Shown here piece by piece: positions 9,069 to 17,660 of a stretch of 48,669 bases of DNA. The DNA comes from an uncultured Gilliamella sp. (GTDB lineage: Bacteria; Pseudomonadota; Gammaproteobacteria; Enterobacterales; Orbaceae). The stretch lies in the NCBI GenBank assembly GCA_945271295.1, contig CALYPG010000020.1, positions 1-48,669 on the forward strand, read 5' to 3'. The notes below the pieces were generated by a model. That model saw only the letters and a program-made list of their open reading frames with translations. It ran no database searches and was not told where the DNA came from. Each line of letters starts with the position of its first letter. Position 1 is the first letter of the stretch. Position numbers and translations under genes: made by a program.

Positions 9069-12000
9069 ATGTCAAAAATTTATAAGCTTGGATTAGATGT
9101 CGGTTCAACCACTGCAAAATGTGTGGTTATTGATGAACATGATAATTTTATTTATACCAATTATGTTCGTCATAATACCCATATTGTTGCAACTGTTCTT
9201 GAATTGCTTGATGAGATAAAACAAAAGATTGGTGAAAATACTGTTTTATCAGTCAAAGTCACAGGTTCAGCTGGTATGGGCATTTCTGAAAAAGCAGGTA
9301 TTGCTTTTATTCAAGAAGTGGTTGCGGCTTCTGAAGTGGTGCAAAGGAAGTATCCTGATGTTCGCACTTTAATTGATATTGGTGGCGAAGACAGTAAGAT
9401 GATTTTTTTCTTTCCTGATCGCCCGCCTGATATTCGGATGAATGGTAGCTGTGCAGGTGGAACAGGGGCATTTATCGACCAGATGGCTACCTTACTTAAT
9501 ACGCCTGTTCAAGAATTTGATCGCCTTGCTCAACAACATGATCAAGTTTTCCCCATTGCTTCCCGCTGTGGTGTTTTTGCCAAAACTGATGTTCAAAATC
9601 TGATTAGTCGTAATGTATCTAAAGAAAATATCGCTTATTCTGTTCTCCATGCAGTCTGTATTCAGTTAATTAATACTCTGGCTCGTGGCTATGATATTGT
9701 ACCGAAAGTCATGTTAATCGGTGGACCTTTTTCGTTTATTCCAACTTTAGGTAAAGCCGCTTTAGAAACACTAAAATTAGATGAAGATCAAATTATCAAA
9801 ACTCAACATCCCACTTTATTATCAGCATGGGGAGCGGCAATTCATGCTATTGAGCGTACTGAACTACCACTATCTGAATTCATCCAAAAATTAAATGATT
9901 CAAGTAAAATTAAAGTTAATGAATCGTTCAGATTAAAACCGCTATTTAATGAATCACTCTCATTTGATAATTGGAAAAAGAAACGCAAATATATTGAAAT
10001 TCCACGAATTGAGCTTGTGAATTATCAAAAGCAGACTGCCTTTTTAGGTATTGATAGTGGATCAACCACCACCAAAATAACCTTAATTAGTGAAGATGAT
10101 GAGTTACTTTTTACGTATTATGCACCGAATAATGGTCAGTCTATTACTGCGTTAATTACTGGTTTAGCTAAGTTAAAAGAAGAGATTGATGCATCTGGCA
10201 AAAATATTGTAATTGCTCGGAGCGGTGTAACCGGATATGGTGAAGAACTTTTAAAAGCTGCGTTTGCTATTGATGACGGTTTAGTTGAAACTATGGCTCA
10301 TTTTGCTGCTGCCAAACATATTGACCCCGAAGTGAGTTTTGTCATGGATATTGGTGGTCAAGATATGAAAGCCATTTTCATTTCAAATGGTGTGGTGAAT
10401 CATATCGAATTAAATGAAGCTTGTTCTTCTGGTTGCGGTTCATTCATTGAAACATTTGCTAAATCGCTCAACTCTAATACCATTGATTTTGCTGATGCAG
10501 CTTGTAAATCGAGTAGTCCATGTGACTTAGGGACGCGCTGTACCGTCTTTATGAATTCAAAAGTGAAACAAGCATTACGTGAAAATGCCACTATGGGGGA
10601 TATTTCGGCAGGCTTAGCTTTTTCAGTGATTAAAAATGCCATTCATAAAGTTCTTAAATTACATGATATGCGCAAGCTTGGTGATCATATTGTTGTACAA
10701 GGTGGAACATTTAAAAATCCTGCGGTATTTCGAGCTTTAGAACAGTTAACAGGTGCACAAATTGCGAGTTCCAACATTCCCGAATTAATGGGGGCATATG
10801 GTTCAGCTTTAGTTGCTAAAAATCATTATCAACAAGATAGGTCTCCATCACAATTTATTGGTTTAGATCATTTAGAAAAAGCACTAGATAACAAGGCTAA
10901 ACCGTCCCGCTGTAAAGGGTGTGAGAATAATTGCGATATTATGATTTATCGCTTTGCTAATGGGCAACGTTACTATTCCGGTAACAAATGCGAACGTTTT
11001 TTAAGTAATAATCAATACAAAGATAATAATTCGTTTAACATGTTTGATTATAAAAATGCGTTGTTATTCGATCGTACTACTCAGTCAAATCCAGATGCAA
11101 AAATAAATATTGGTATTCCTCGTGTATTAGGACAATATGAAAACTTTCCATTTTGGCATACTTTATTAACCCAATGCGGTATTAATGTTACACTTTCACC
11201 TTATTCAACTCATCGTATTTATGAAAAAGGTGCTGGAACAGTGATGTCTGATAGTATCTGTTTCCCGGCTAAATTGGTTCACGGTCATATTATGGAACTT
11301 ATCGAACAAAAAGTTGACCGAATTTTTATGCCGATGGTGGTTTTTGAATCAGCTCAATTTGGTAATGCGGTAAATAGTTATAACTGCCCGATTGTCAGTA
11401 GTTATGCCGAAGTTATGCATAGTGCCATTAATCCTGAGTTGAAATATGGTGTACCAATTGATTATCCAGTTATTAATTTTACCGATATTAAATTACTCAA
11501 AAAAGGTTGTATCAATTACCTTCAATCATTAGGTATTGTAAAAAAAATCGCGACTAAAGCGTTTACTGCCGCTTTAAATGCGCAAGCTGAATTTAAACAA
11601 GCGTTATATAAAAAAGAGGTAGAAGTATTAAATAATGCTAAACAAACAGGACGCGATGTTTTTATATTAGCTGGTCGTCCTTATCATAGTGATAGTTTAA
11701 TTAATCATAAAACCCCAGAGATATTAAACGCTTTAGGTTGTGATGTAATCACTGAAGATTCAGTATTAGGTTCAATCAATCAATTATCACCAGAGTTACA
11801 GATTTGTTCGCAATGGAGTTATCCTAACCGCTTATATGCTTCGGCAACATTTGTTGCTGAACAGGCAAATAATGTGCAATTTGTACAACTGAATTCATTT
11901 GGTTGTGGTCCTGATGCAATCGTCACCGATGAATGTAAAGCAATATTAGAATCAAAAGGTAAAACCTGCACCGTTATTCGGGTAGATGAAATTACGGCTA

Positions 12001-13343
12001 CCGGTTCAGTAAGATTACGTTTACGTTCAATTATTGAATCTATCAGGATGAATCGTAATCAACCGCTTAAAACAACTGAACGTAAGAAAACGGCTGTTTT
12101 TGAATTACAAGACAAACAACGACGCACTATTTTGGCACCGTTTATTTCTGATTTTTATTCGCCGATTTTACCGCCAATTTTTGCTTTATCTGGTTATAAA
12201 CTTGAAACTTTACCAAAACCTGATAAAAGTTCAGTTGAATGGGGATTAAAATATTGTAATAACGAAATTTGTTATCCTGCAACGATTATTGTTGGCGATA
12301 TCATCAAAGCATTAAGATCCGGTAAATATAATCGCGATGAAGTTGCAATAGGTATTACCCAAACCGGTGGTCAGTGTCGCGCAAGTAGTTATTTGTCATT
12401 GATAAAAAAAGCGATGATTAGTAATGGTTTTGAGGATATTCCCATTATTTCGCTCAGTACCGGCAATATTAACGAAATTGAACAACCCGGTTTTAAAATC
12501 AATTGGTTAAAAACGTTACCCATTACTTTCTTTGCTATGTTATTTGCAGATTCACTGTCAAAAATGTACTACGCTACGGCGCCGAGAGCACGGGTAAAAA
12601 AACAAGCCGATCAGCTTAAAGAGTACTATACTAGAAAGTTGCAACAACTAATTACTGAGCGCAAAGGGCATAAAGCCATTTATGCTCTTTTAGCCTATGC
12701 AGTTAATCATTTTAACCAAGTTGAAACGCTCAATAAAGAGTGTCCGCAAATTGGTATTGTTGGTGAAATCTATGTTAAATATAACAGTTTTGGGAACCAA
12801 CATAGTGTTGAATGGTTAGTTGAACAAGGTATTGAACCGGTTATTCCGCCAATGATTGAATTTTTTGCTCAATGCTTTGTGAATTATGATAGTAATATTG
12901 ACAATTACTTGTCAGCAAAAAATTATGTTTCTTATTTATTGTACTTTTTTGAAAAAGTGGCACAAAGGTATATTAATAAAACTAACCAAATATTAGCTGG
13001 ATTCAAATATTATCAGCCTTTTCATAGTATTCGAGATATGGCGAAAAAAGCACAAGAAATCCTTAATCTATCTAATCAATTTGGTGAAGGATGGCTTATT
13101 CCAGCCGGAATTATGACTTTTGCCGAACACGGCATTAACAATGTCATTAGTTTACAACCATTTGGTTGTATTGCTAATCATGTCGTTTCTAAAGGCGTCG
13201 AAAAACGTATGCGTGATCTTCATCCCAAGTTAAATTTATTGTATTTGGATTTTGATGATGGGGCCGGAGAGGTAAACGTCCTTAATCGTTTACATTTTAT
13301 GGTTAGTTCATTAAAGTATACACAACTACAGAGAATTGTATAA
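9069..13343 (+). CDS. Giant 2-hydroxyacyl-CoA dehydratase activase-related protein (BadF/BadG + DUF2229)
   Basis: This 1424-residue protein has two tandem ASKHA ATPase domains of the BadF/HgdC type. The first begins GLDVGSTTAKC (residue 8) and the second GIDSGSTTTK (residue 327). Domain 1 has the cluster-bridging cysteines Cys128 (NGSCAGGTG) and Cys167 (ASRCGVF). Domain 2 has NEACSSGCGSF and LGTRCTVF. A DUF2229 domain starts near residue 680 (IGIPRVLGQYENFPFW), and the C-terminal region has further conserved Cys motifs (GGQCRASSY). HgdC-type activases use ATP to inject a low-potential electron into a dehydratase via a [4Fe-4S] cluster. No dehydratase subunit gene is in the window, so the partner is unknown. 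Homologues of this length are typical of anaerobes. Confidence 0.9.
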   Translation: MSKIYKLGLDVGSTTAKCVVIDEHDNFIYTNYVRHNTHIVATVLELLDEIKQKIGENTVLSVKVTGSAGMGISEKAGIAFIQEVVAASEVVQRKYPDVRTLIDIGGEDSKMIFFFPDRPPDIRMNGSCAGGTGAFIDQMATLLNTPVQEFDRLAQQHDQVFPIASRCGVFAKTDVQNLISRNVSKENIAYSVLHAVCIQLINTLARGYDIVPKVMLIGGPFSFIPTLGKAALETLKLDEDQIIKTQHPTLLSAWGAAIHAIERTELPLSEFIQKLNDSSKIKVNESFRLKPLFNESLSFDNWKKKRKYIEIPRIELVNYQKQTAFLGIDSGSTTTKITLISEDDELLFTYYAPNNGQSITALITGLAKLKEEIDASGKNIVIARSGVTGYGEELLKAAFAIDDGLVETMAHFAAAKHIDPEVSFVMDIGGQDMKAIFISNGVVNHIELNEACSSGCGSFIETFAKSLNSNTIDFADAACKSSSPCDLGTRCTVFMNSKVKQALRENATMGDISAGLAFSVIKNAIHKVLKLHDMRKLGDHIVVQGGTFKNPAVFRALEQLTGAQIASSNIPELMGAYGSALVAKNHYQQDRSPSQFIGLDHLEKALDNKAKPSRCKGCENNCDIMIYRFANGQRYYSGNKCERFLSNNQYKDNNSFNMFDYKNALLFDRTTQSNPDAKINIGIPRVLGQYENFPFWHTLLTQCGINVTLSPYSTHRIYEKGAGTVMSDSICFPAKLVHGHIMELIEQKVDRIFMPMVVFESAQFGNAVNSYNCPIVSSYAEVMHSAINPELKYGVPIDYPVINFTDIKLLKKGCINYLQSLGIVKKIATKAFTAALNAQAEFKQALYKKEVEVLNNAKQTGRDVFILAGRPYHSDSLINHKTPEILNALGCDVITEDSVLGSINQLSPELQICSQWSYPNRLYASATFVAEQANNVQFVQLNSFGCGPDAIVTDECKAILESKGKTCTVIRVDEITATGSVRLRLRSIIESIRMNRNQPLKTTERKKTAVFELQDKQRRTILAPFISDFYSPILPPIFALSGYKLETLPKPDKSSVEWGLKYCNNEICYPATIIVGDIIKALRSGKYNRDEVAIGITQTGGQCRASSYLSLIKKAMISNGFEDIPIISLSTGNINEIEQPGFKINWLKTLPITFFAMLFADSLSKMYYATAPRARVKKQADQLKEYYTRKLQQLITERKGHKAIYALLAYAVNHFNQVETLNKECPQIGIVGEIYVKYNSFGNQHSVEWLVEQGIEPVIPPMIEFFAQCFVNYDSNIDNYLSAKNYVSYLLYFFEKVAQRYINKTNQILAGFKYYQPFHSIRDMAKKAQEILNLSNQFGEGWLIPAGIMTFAEHGINNVISLQPFGCIANHVVSKGVEKRMRDLHPKLNLLYLDFDDGAGEVNVLNRLHFMVSSLKYTQLQRIV

Positions 13344-13363
13344 TGGATGATAAGTTTAAATAT

Positions 13364-13402
13364 TACTGCTTATTTATTTTATAAAATAAATAGATAAGCG
13401 GT
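13364..13402. other. AT-rich palindrome between the activase and ynbA
   Basis: The sequence from ACTGCTTAT (13364) to ATAAGCGGT (13402) is an imperfect palindrome centred on TTTTATAAAA. It lies between the stop of the activase gene and ynbA. It could act as a weak terminator or processing site, or be an operator for the ynb operon. There is no following T-run. Confidence 0.4.
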
Positions 13403-13423
13403 ATTAAATGATTAGGATTATTT

Positions 13424-14032
13424 GTGTTATCAATTTATCAATTAAAACCGAAGTTTCAATCACTACTCCGTCCTTATGCGAAATCACTTTTTGATGCCAA
13501 AATAACCGCTAACCAAGTAACTCTAAGTGCCTGTTTAGGTTCAATAATAGTGGCACTGTTGGTTGGCTGGTTAGCACAATATCAAATGATATTTATACTA
13601 ATACCACTATGGATGTTTATCCGTATGGCACTTAATGCAATTGATGGTATGTTAGCGCGCGAATTTAATCAAAAATCGAATTTAGGTGCGTATTTAAATG
13701 AGATCTGTGATGTGATCTCTGATAGTGTATTGTTATTCATTTTTACACAAATTAATGATGTCAGTGTAAGTTTAGTCATTTTTGTTGTGCTGCTCTCATT
13801 TTTAACTGAGTTTGTTGGTGTCTTAGCCGTCATGATTGGCGCTTCAAGACGCTACGATGGACCAATGGGTAAAAGTGATCGTGCTTTTATTTTTGGTGTA
13901 ATTAGTTTCGGGATAGCAACGCATTTATTACCCTTGCATTGGATCAATGCCATGTTATGGATTATTAGTATATTACTTATTTATACGGTAATTAATCGAA
14001 TCAGGAAAGGTTTGCAAAACGTTGCAAAATAG
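13424..14032 (+). CDS. ynbA: YnbA-like CDP-alcohol phosphatidyltransferase
   Basis: This 202-residue integral membrane protein closely resembles E. coli YnbA from its first residues (LSIYQLKPKFQSLLRP) to its end. The start is a GTG at 13424 with a weak AGGAT upstream, supported by alignment with YnbA. The CDP-alcohol phosphotransferase motif is present but altered: Asn71-Ala-Ile-Asp74-Gly, Ala78-Arg79, Gly88, Asn92 and Asp96. Two of the four metal-binding Asp positions (71 and 92) are Asn. From memory the same two Asn occur in E. coli YnbA, so this looks like a subfamily trait. The enzyme should join a CDP-activated lipid and an alcohol at the inner membrane; the products are unknown. It is first of five genes. 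Confidence 0.85.
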   Translation: MLSIYQLKPKFQSLLRPYAKSLFDAKITANQVTLSACLGSIIVALLVGWLAQYQMIFILIPLWMFIRMALNAIDGMLAREFNQKSNLGAYLNEICDVISDSVLLFIFTQINDVSVSLVIFVVLLSFLTEFVGVLAVMIGASRRYDGPMGKSDRAFIFGVISFGIATHLLPLHWINAMLWIISILLIYTVINRIRKGLQNVAK

Positions 14033-14045
14033 TATGGAGAACATT

Positions 14046-15797
14046 ATGCGTCAACATGAAGAAAAATCATTTATTAGTCATGATGGTTGCAAGTTATTTT
14101 ATCGTTATTGGCCAGCTGTTGAAAGTGGAACTAATACTTCTCAAGCAATAGTTCTTTTTCATCGTGGACATGAACATTCTGGACGTGTTGCTCATTTGGC
14201 TGATGAATTTAATCTACCTGATTATCAATTTTTTGCGTGGGATGCTAGAGGTAACGGACAATCCGAAGGTGAACGTGGGGATGCTGAAAATATTGCAACT
14301 TTAGTGAAAGATGCACATTGTTTTATTGAGCATATTACACAAGAATATTCTATCCCTCCAAAAGATATAGCCATTATCGCTCAAAGTGTTGGTGCCGTTA
14401 TCGCGGCTGCTTGGGTGCATGATTATGTACCCAAAATTCGTGCCTTAGTATTAGGTTCGCCAGCTTTTAGTGTCAAACTTTATGTTCCTTTAGCAGTACC
14501 AGGATTGAAATTACTTTATAATTTTAAAGGTAATTTTTTTGTTAATAGTTATGTTAAACCTAAATTATTAACTCATGATACCCAAAGAGCAGAGTCATTT
14601 GCAAAAGATCCTTTAATTACCAGACGTATTTCGGTTCGTCTGTTACTTGATTTATATACGGTATCAGATCGCATTATTCAAGATGCTAATGCTATTACCG
14701 TACCTACACAATTATTAGTCTCAGGTTCAGATTATGTGGTCAGGCGCAAACCGCAAAGACAATTTTATGAAAATTTGGGAACGGTACAAAAAGAGTTCCA
14801 TGTATTACCAGGATTTTATCATGATACCTTTGGTGAAAAAGATCGTCAGATCGCAATTGATCGAGCAAGACGCTTTATTTTAGGGTGTTTTGCTAGTGAG
14901 CCTCATCAGCCATGTTTACTTAATGCCGATCAGGTAGGGTATACCAGATTAGAGTCGGATAAGTTAGCATTGCCACCATCAGGTTGGATTAAGCCTTTGT
15001 ATTGGAAGTTTATTAAAGCAAATTTAAAATATGCTAGCAAACTATCAGAAGGTATAAAACTTGGCGCTGAAACTGGTTTTGATTCGGGAAGTACACTTGA
15101 TTATGTGTATCGTAATCAACCCTCCGGTACTTCTAAACTTGGACAATTTTTTGATTATATTTACTTACAAGCAATTGGTTGGAAAGGCATTCGCCAACGC
15201 AAAGTTCATCTTGAAGAATTAATAAAACTGGCTATCAATCAATTACAGCAGCAAAATAAAGTTGTTAATATTGTTGATATCGCTGCTGGGCATGGTCGTT
15301 ATATTTTAGAAACGATCAATCAAATAGCAAATAAACCTAATTCAGTTTTACTTCGAGACTTTAGTGATCTTAATGTCGAAAAAGGTAAAATATTAATCGA
15401 AGAAAAAGGGTTGTCAGATCTGGTGCATTTTGAACAAGGTGATGCATTTAATCGGCAACAGCTTAGTGAATTATCGCCTAAACCAACTTTAGCTGTGGTT
15501 TCTGGTTTATATGAGCTTTTTGGTGATAATCATCTGTTAAATGAATCTTTGTCAGGATTAGCTGATGCAATACCAGTCGGCGGATATTTTATTTATACCA
15601 ATCAACCTTGGCACCCACAATTAGAGTTTATTGCAAGAACATTAACCTCTCATCGTGATGGTCAACCTTGGATCATGCGTAGACGAACTCAACTTGAAAT
15701 GGATCAATTAGTGGCTAATGCAGGTTTTAAAAAGGTCACTATGCTTATAGATCAATGGGGAATATTTACGGTATCACTAGCTCAACGTGTTAGCTGA
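14046..15797 (+). CDS. ynbC: YnbC-like alpha/beta hydrolase-methyltransferase fusion
   Basis: This protein has about 583 residues. I place the start at ATG 14046 because GGAG lies 6 bases upstream and ynbA stops at 14032; an ATG at 14034 is less well placed. The N-terminal half is an alpha/beta hydrolase of the monoglyceride-lipase type, with FHRGHEHSGR (oxyanion region), WDARGNGQSEG and the nucleophile elbow AQSVG with Ser114. The C-terminal part carries a class I SAM-binding motif, VDIAAGHGRYILE. This fusion is the architecture of E. coli YnbC. It presumably acts on the acyl chains and head group of the lipid handled by YnbA and YnbB. It has no signal peptide. The coupling to ynbA and ynbD is tight. 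Confidence 0.85.
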   Translation: MRQHEEKSFISHDGCKLFYRYWPAVESGTNTSQAIVLFHRGHEHSGRVAHLADEFNLPDYQFFAWDARGNGQSEGERGDAENIATLVKDAHCFIEHITQEYSIPPKDIAIIAQSVGAVIAAAWVHDYVPKIRALVLGSPAFSVKLYVPLAVPGLKLLYNFKGNFFVNSYVKPKLLTHDTQRAESFAKDPLITRRISVRLLLDLYTVSDRIIQDANAITVPTQLLVSGSDYVVRRKPQRQFYENLGTVQKEFHVLPGFYHDTFGEKDRQIAIDRARRFILGCFASEPHQPCLLNADQVGYTRLESDKLALPPSGWIKPLYWKFIKANLKYASKLSEGIKLGAETGFDSGSTLDYVYRNQPSGTSKLGQFFDYIYLQAIGWKGIRQRKVHLEELIKLAINQLQQQNKVVNIVDIAAGHGRYILETINQIANKPNSVLLRDFSDLNVEKGKILIEEKGLSDLVHFEQGDAFNRQQLSELSPKPTLAVVSGLYELFGDNHLLNESLSGLADAIPVGGYFIYTNQPWHPQLEFIARTLTSHRDGQPWIMRRRTQLEMDQLVANAGFKKVTMLIDQWGIFTVSLAQRVS

Positions 15798-15800
15798 TTT

Positions 15801-17126
15801 ATGGTGAACCTGTTGAAGCTCAAATTTAACCAACTTACTTTATACAAATGTGTTTGGTTGGTTGGTTTGTCGATTTTTTTCTTTGTGAGCTATAATTTTG
15901 CTAATTGGTTTACCTCAACTCGCGCCGATGTAGGAAGTTTAGTTTTTACTTGGGAAGTTTCAATTCCATTATTGCCTTGGTTCATAATCCCTTATTGGTC
16001 AATAGATATTATGTATGGTCTGGCAATTTTATTGGCCAATTCTAGACAATCCCTCAAAACTCTGTGCTTGCGGTTGTTATCTGCCCAAATTATTTGTATT
16101 CTCTGTTTTTTGCTTTTCCCGCTTAAATTTAGTTTTGAACGACCTATTGTAAACGGCTTATCAGGCTGGTTACTTGATATTTTGATGGGATTTGATAAAC
16201 CTTTTAATCAAGCACCTTCGTTGCATATTACCTTACTCGTGATTTTATGGGCATTTTATAGTAACTATTTGCGTAGTTATTGGCGTTATGTATTACATAT
16301 TTGGTGTTTATTAATAGGCATATCAGTGTTAACTACCTGGCAACATCATTTTTTTGATATTCCGACAGGAATTTGGGTTGGATGTTTGTGTATTTGGTTA
16401 TGGCCAGATAATGGATTATCACCGTTAAAAAATTACCAATTACCTAAACAATATTTATGGTGCGGTATCTATTTTGTCTGCTACTTATTGTCATTTGGTT
16501 TAGCTATTTATTTTCATGCATGGGGACTTTGGTTGTTATGGTTGTCAGGCTCTTTCTTGCTAGTATCAGCTAATTATTGCCTATTTGGTGCCACTGGATT
16601 TCAAAAACAAGCTAACGGAAGTTTCAATTTTGCGGTAACTATTCTATATTTGCCGTATTTTTTGATTATGTGGCTAAATTCACGCTTATGGACCTATAAA
16701 AAACAAGCCATAAATCACATTTGCGAGAATATTTATCTTGGCAGAATTCCATCAAATAATCTATTAAGCCAAAATCAATTTACTTCAGTTGTTGATCTTT
16801 GTGCTGAGTTACCCATTAGTAAGTTTGCCGGCAATTATTCGTTGATACCAGTGCTCGATATGACACCATTGACGGCTAAAGTGTGCCAGAAAGCCGCATC
16901 AATTATCGAACAATATCATCAGCAAGGGAAAGTATTAGTTTATTGCGCATTAGGTTATTCTCGAAGTGCGACTGCCATTATTGCTTGGTTATTATGGAGT
17001 AATCGAGCAAACAATGTTGATAATGCCATCAATATAGTCAAGAAAAGTCGTCAAAATATTGTTATTTCAGCGCAACAACGACAAATTTTAATAAATTGGT
17101 TTTTACAAACCAAAAACAGGAAATAG
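15801..17126 (+). CDS. ynbD: YnbD-like PAP2 / dual-specificity phosphatase fusion
   Basis: This 441-residue membrane protein starts 3 bases after the ynbC stop. The first ~310 residues form several transmembrane helices containing a PAP2-type site: His142 in APSLH, then His183 and Asp186 in QHHFFDIPTG. The soluble C-terminal ~120 residues are a tyrosine/dual-specificity phosphatase-like domain with the P-loop YCALGYSRS, catalytic Cys382 and its Arg. The residue before Cys is Tyr rather than the usual His. The architecture matches E. coli YnbD. By analogy, PAP2_3 domains can be head-group transferases and PTPMT1-type domains remove phosphate from phosphatidyl-glycerophosphate. A lipid phosphatase/transferase role is therefore reasonable but unproven. 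Confidence 0.82.
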   Translation: MVNLLKLKFNQLTLYKCVWLVGLSIFFFVSYNFANWFTSTRADVGSLVFTWEVSIPLLPWFIIPYWSIDIMYGLAILLANSRQSLKTLCLRLLSAQIICILCFLLFPLKFSFERPIVNGLSGWLLDILMGFDKPFNQAPSLHITLLVILWAFYSNYLRSYWRYVLHIWCLLIGISVLTTWQHHFFDIPTGIWVGCLCIWLWPDNGLSPLKNYQLPKQYLWCGIYFVCYLLSFGLAIYFHAWGLWLLWLSGSFLLVSANYCLFGATGFQKQANGSFNFAVTILYLPYFLIMWLNSRLWTYKKQAINHICENIYLGRIPSNNLLSQNQFTSVVDLCAELPISKFAGNYSLIPVLDMTPLTAKVCQKAASIIEQYHQQGKVLVYCALGYSRSATAIIAWLLWSNRANNVDNAINIVKKSRQNIVISAQQRQILINWFLQTKNRK

Positions 17127-17128
17127 TT

Positions 17129-17608
17129 ATGTGTAAAACTCAACATAGCGAAATAACTGATAACATAAATAAAACCACATTAGTAACCTTTTGTAGTTTA
17201 CTCACCATCAGTAAACCAATTGATTGCTTTTCACAGTTATTGACAGTGTTAGCTTTAGGCATTGCGATAATTTCAAGTTGGTGGACTGACACAGTATTGT
17301 TAACAATTTTATGTTGTGCAGTGTTTGTTAGCGGTTTAATGGCTAAATATTATGCTCTTCGACTTTATTTGGATAAGAAGCTATTTGATTACTTAGTTAA
17401 TCACCTAGATCAATTGCCTAAAACACTCGTTGAATTGGATGAAGCATTAATAAAATTAAAATTAATCAAAAACACTCTCACTTCACGAACATTAAACGAG
17501 CGTCAGTATGGTACAGTTAAATTATTAAAGAAACAAATAATAGCGTTGGCTATACAGCTGCTACTACTGATAATTTCAGTATTTATTGGCATTTTTTATA
17601 TTAAATGA
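17129..17608 (+). CDS. Small membrane protein of the ynb operon, unknown family
   Basis: The frame is open from 17096, but ATG 17129 has AGGAAA a few bases upstream and starts 2 bases after the ynbD stop, so it is chosen. The product is 159 residues. Two adjacent hydrophobic segments (about residues 36-52 and 56-78) form a hairpin. A charged, probably helical stretch follows, then a C-terminal membrane segment (about 138-157). No family is recognised, and the gene is absent from the E. coli ynbABCD operon as I know it. Its position inside an otherwise conserved operon makes a scaffold or accessory role for the lipid enzymes likely; that is inference. Confidence 0.7.
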   Translation: MCKTQHSEITDNINKTTLVTFCSLLTISKPIDCFSQLLTVLALGIAIISSWWTDTVLLTILCCAVFVSGLMAKYYALRLYLDKKLFDYLVNHLDQLPKTLVELDEALIKLKLIKNTLTSRTLNERQYGTVKLLKKQIIALAIQLLLLIISVFIGIFYIK

Positions 17609-17660
17609 AGTTATAGTATTTACCATGAATTTTATGCTGAATTAGTTATGGGGGTATTTA

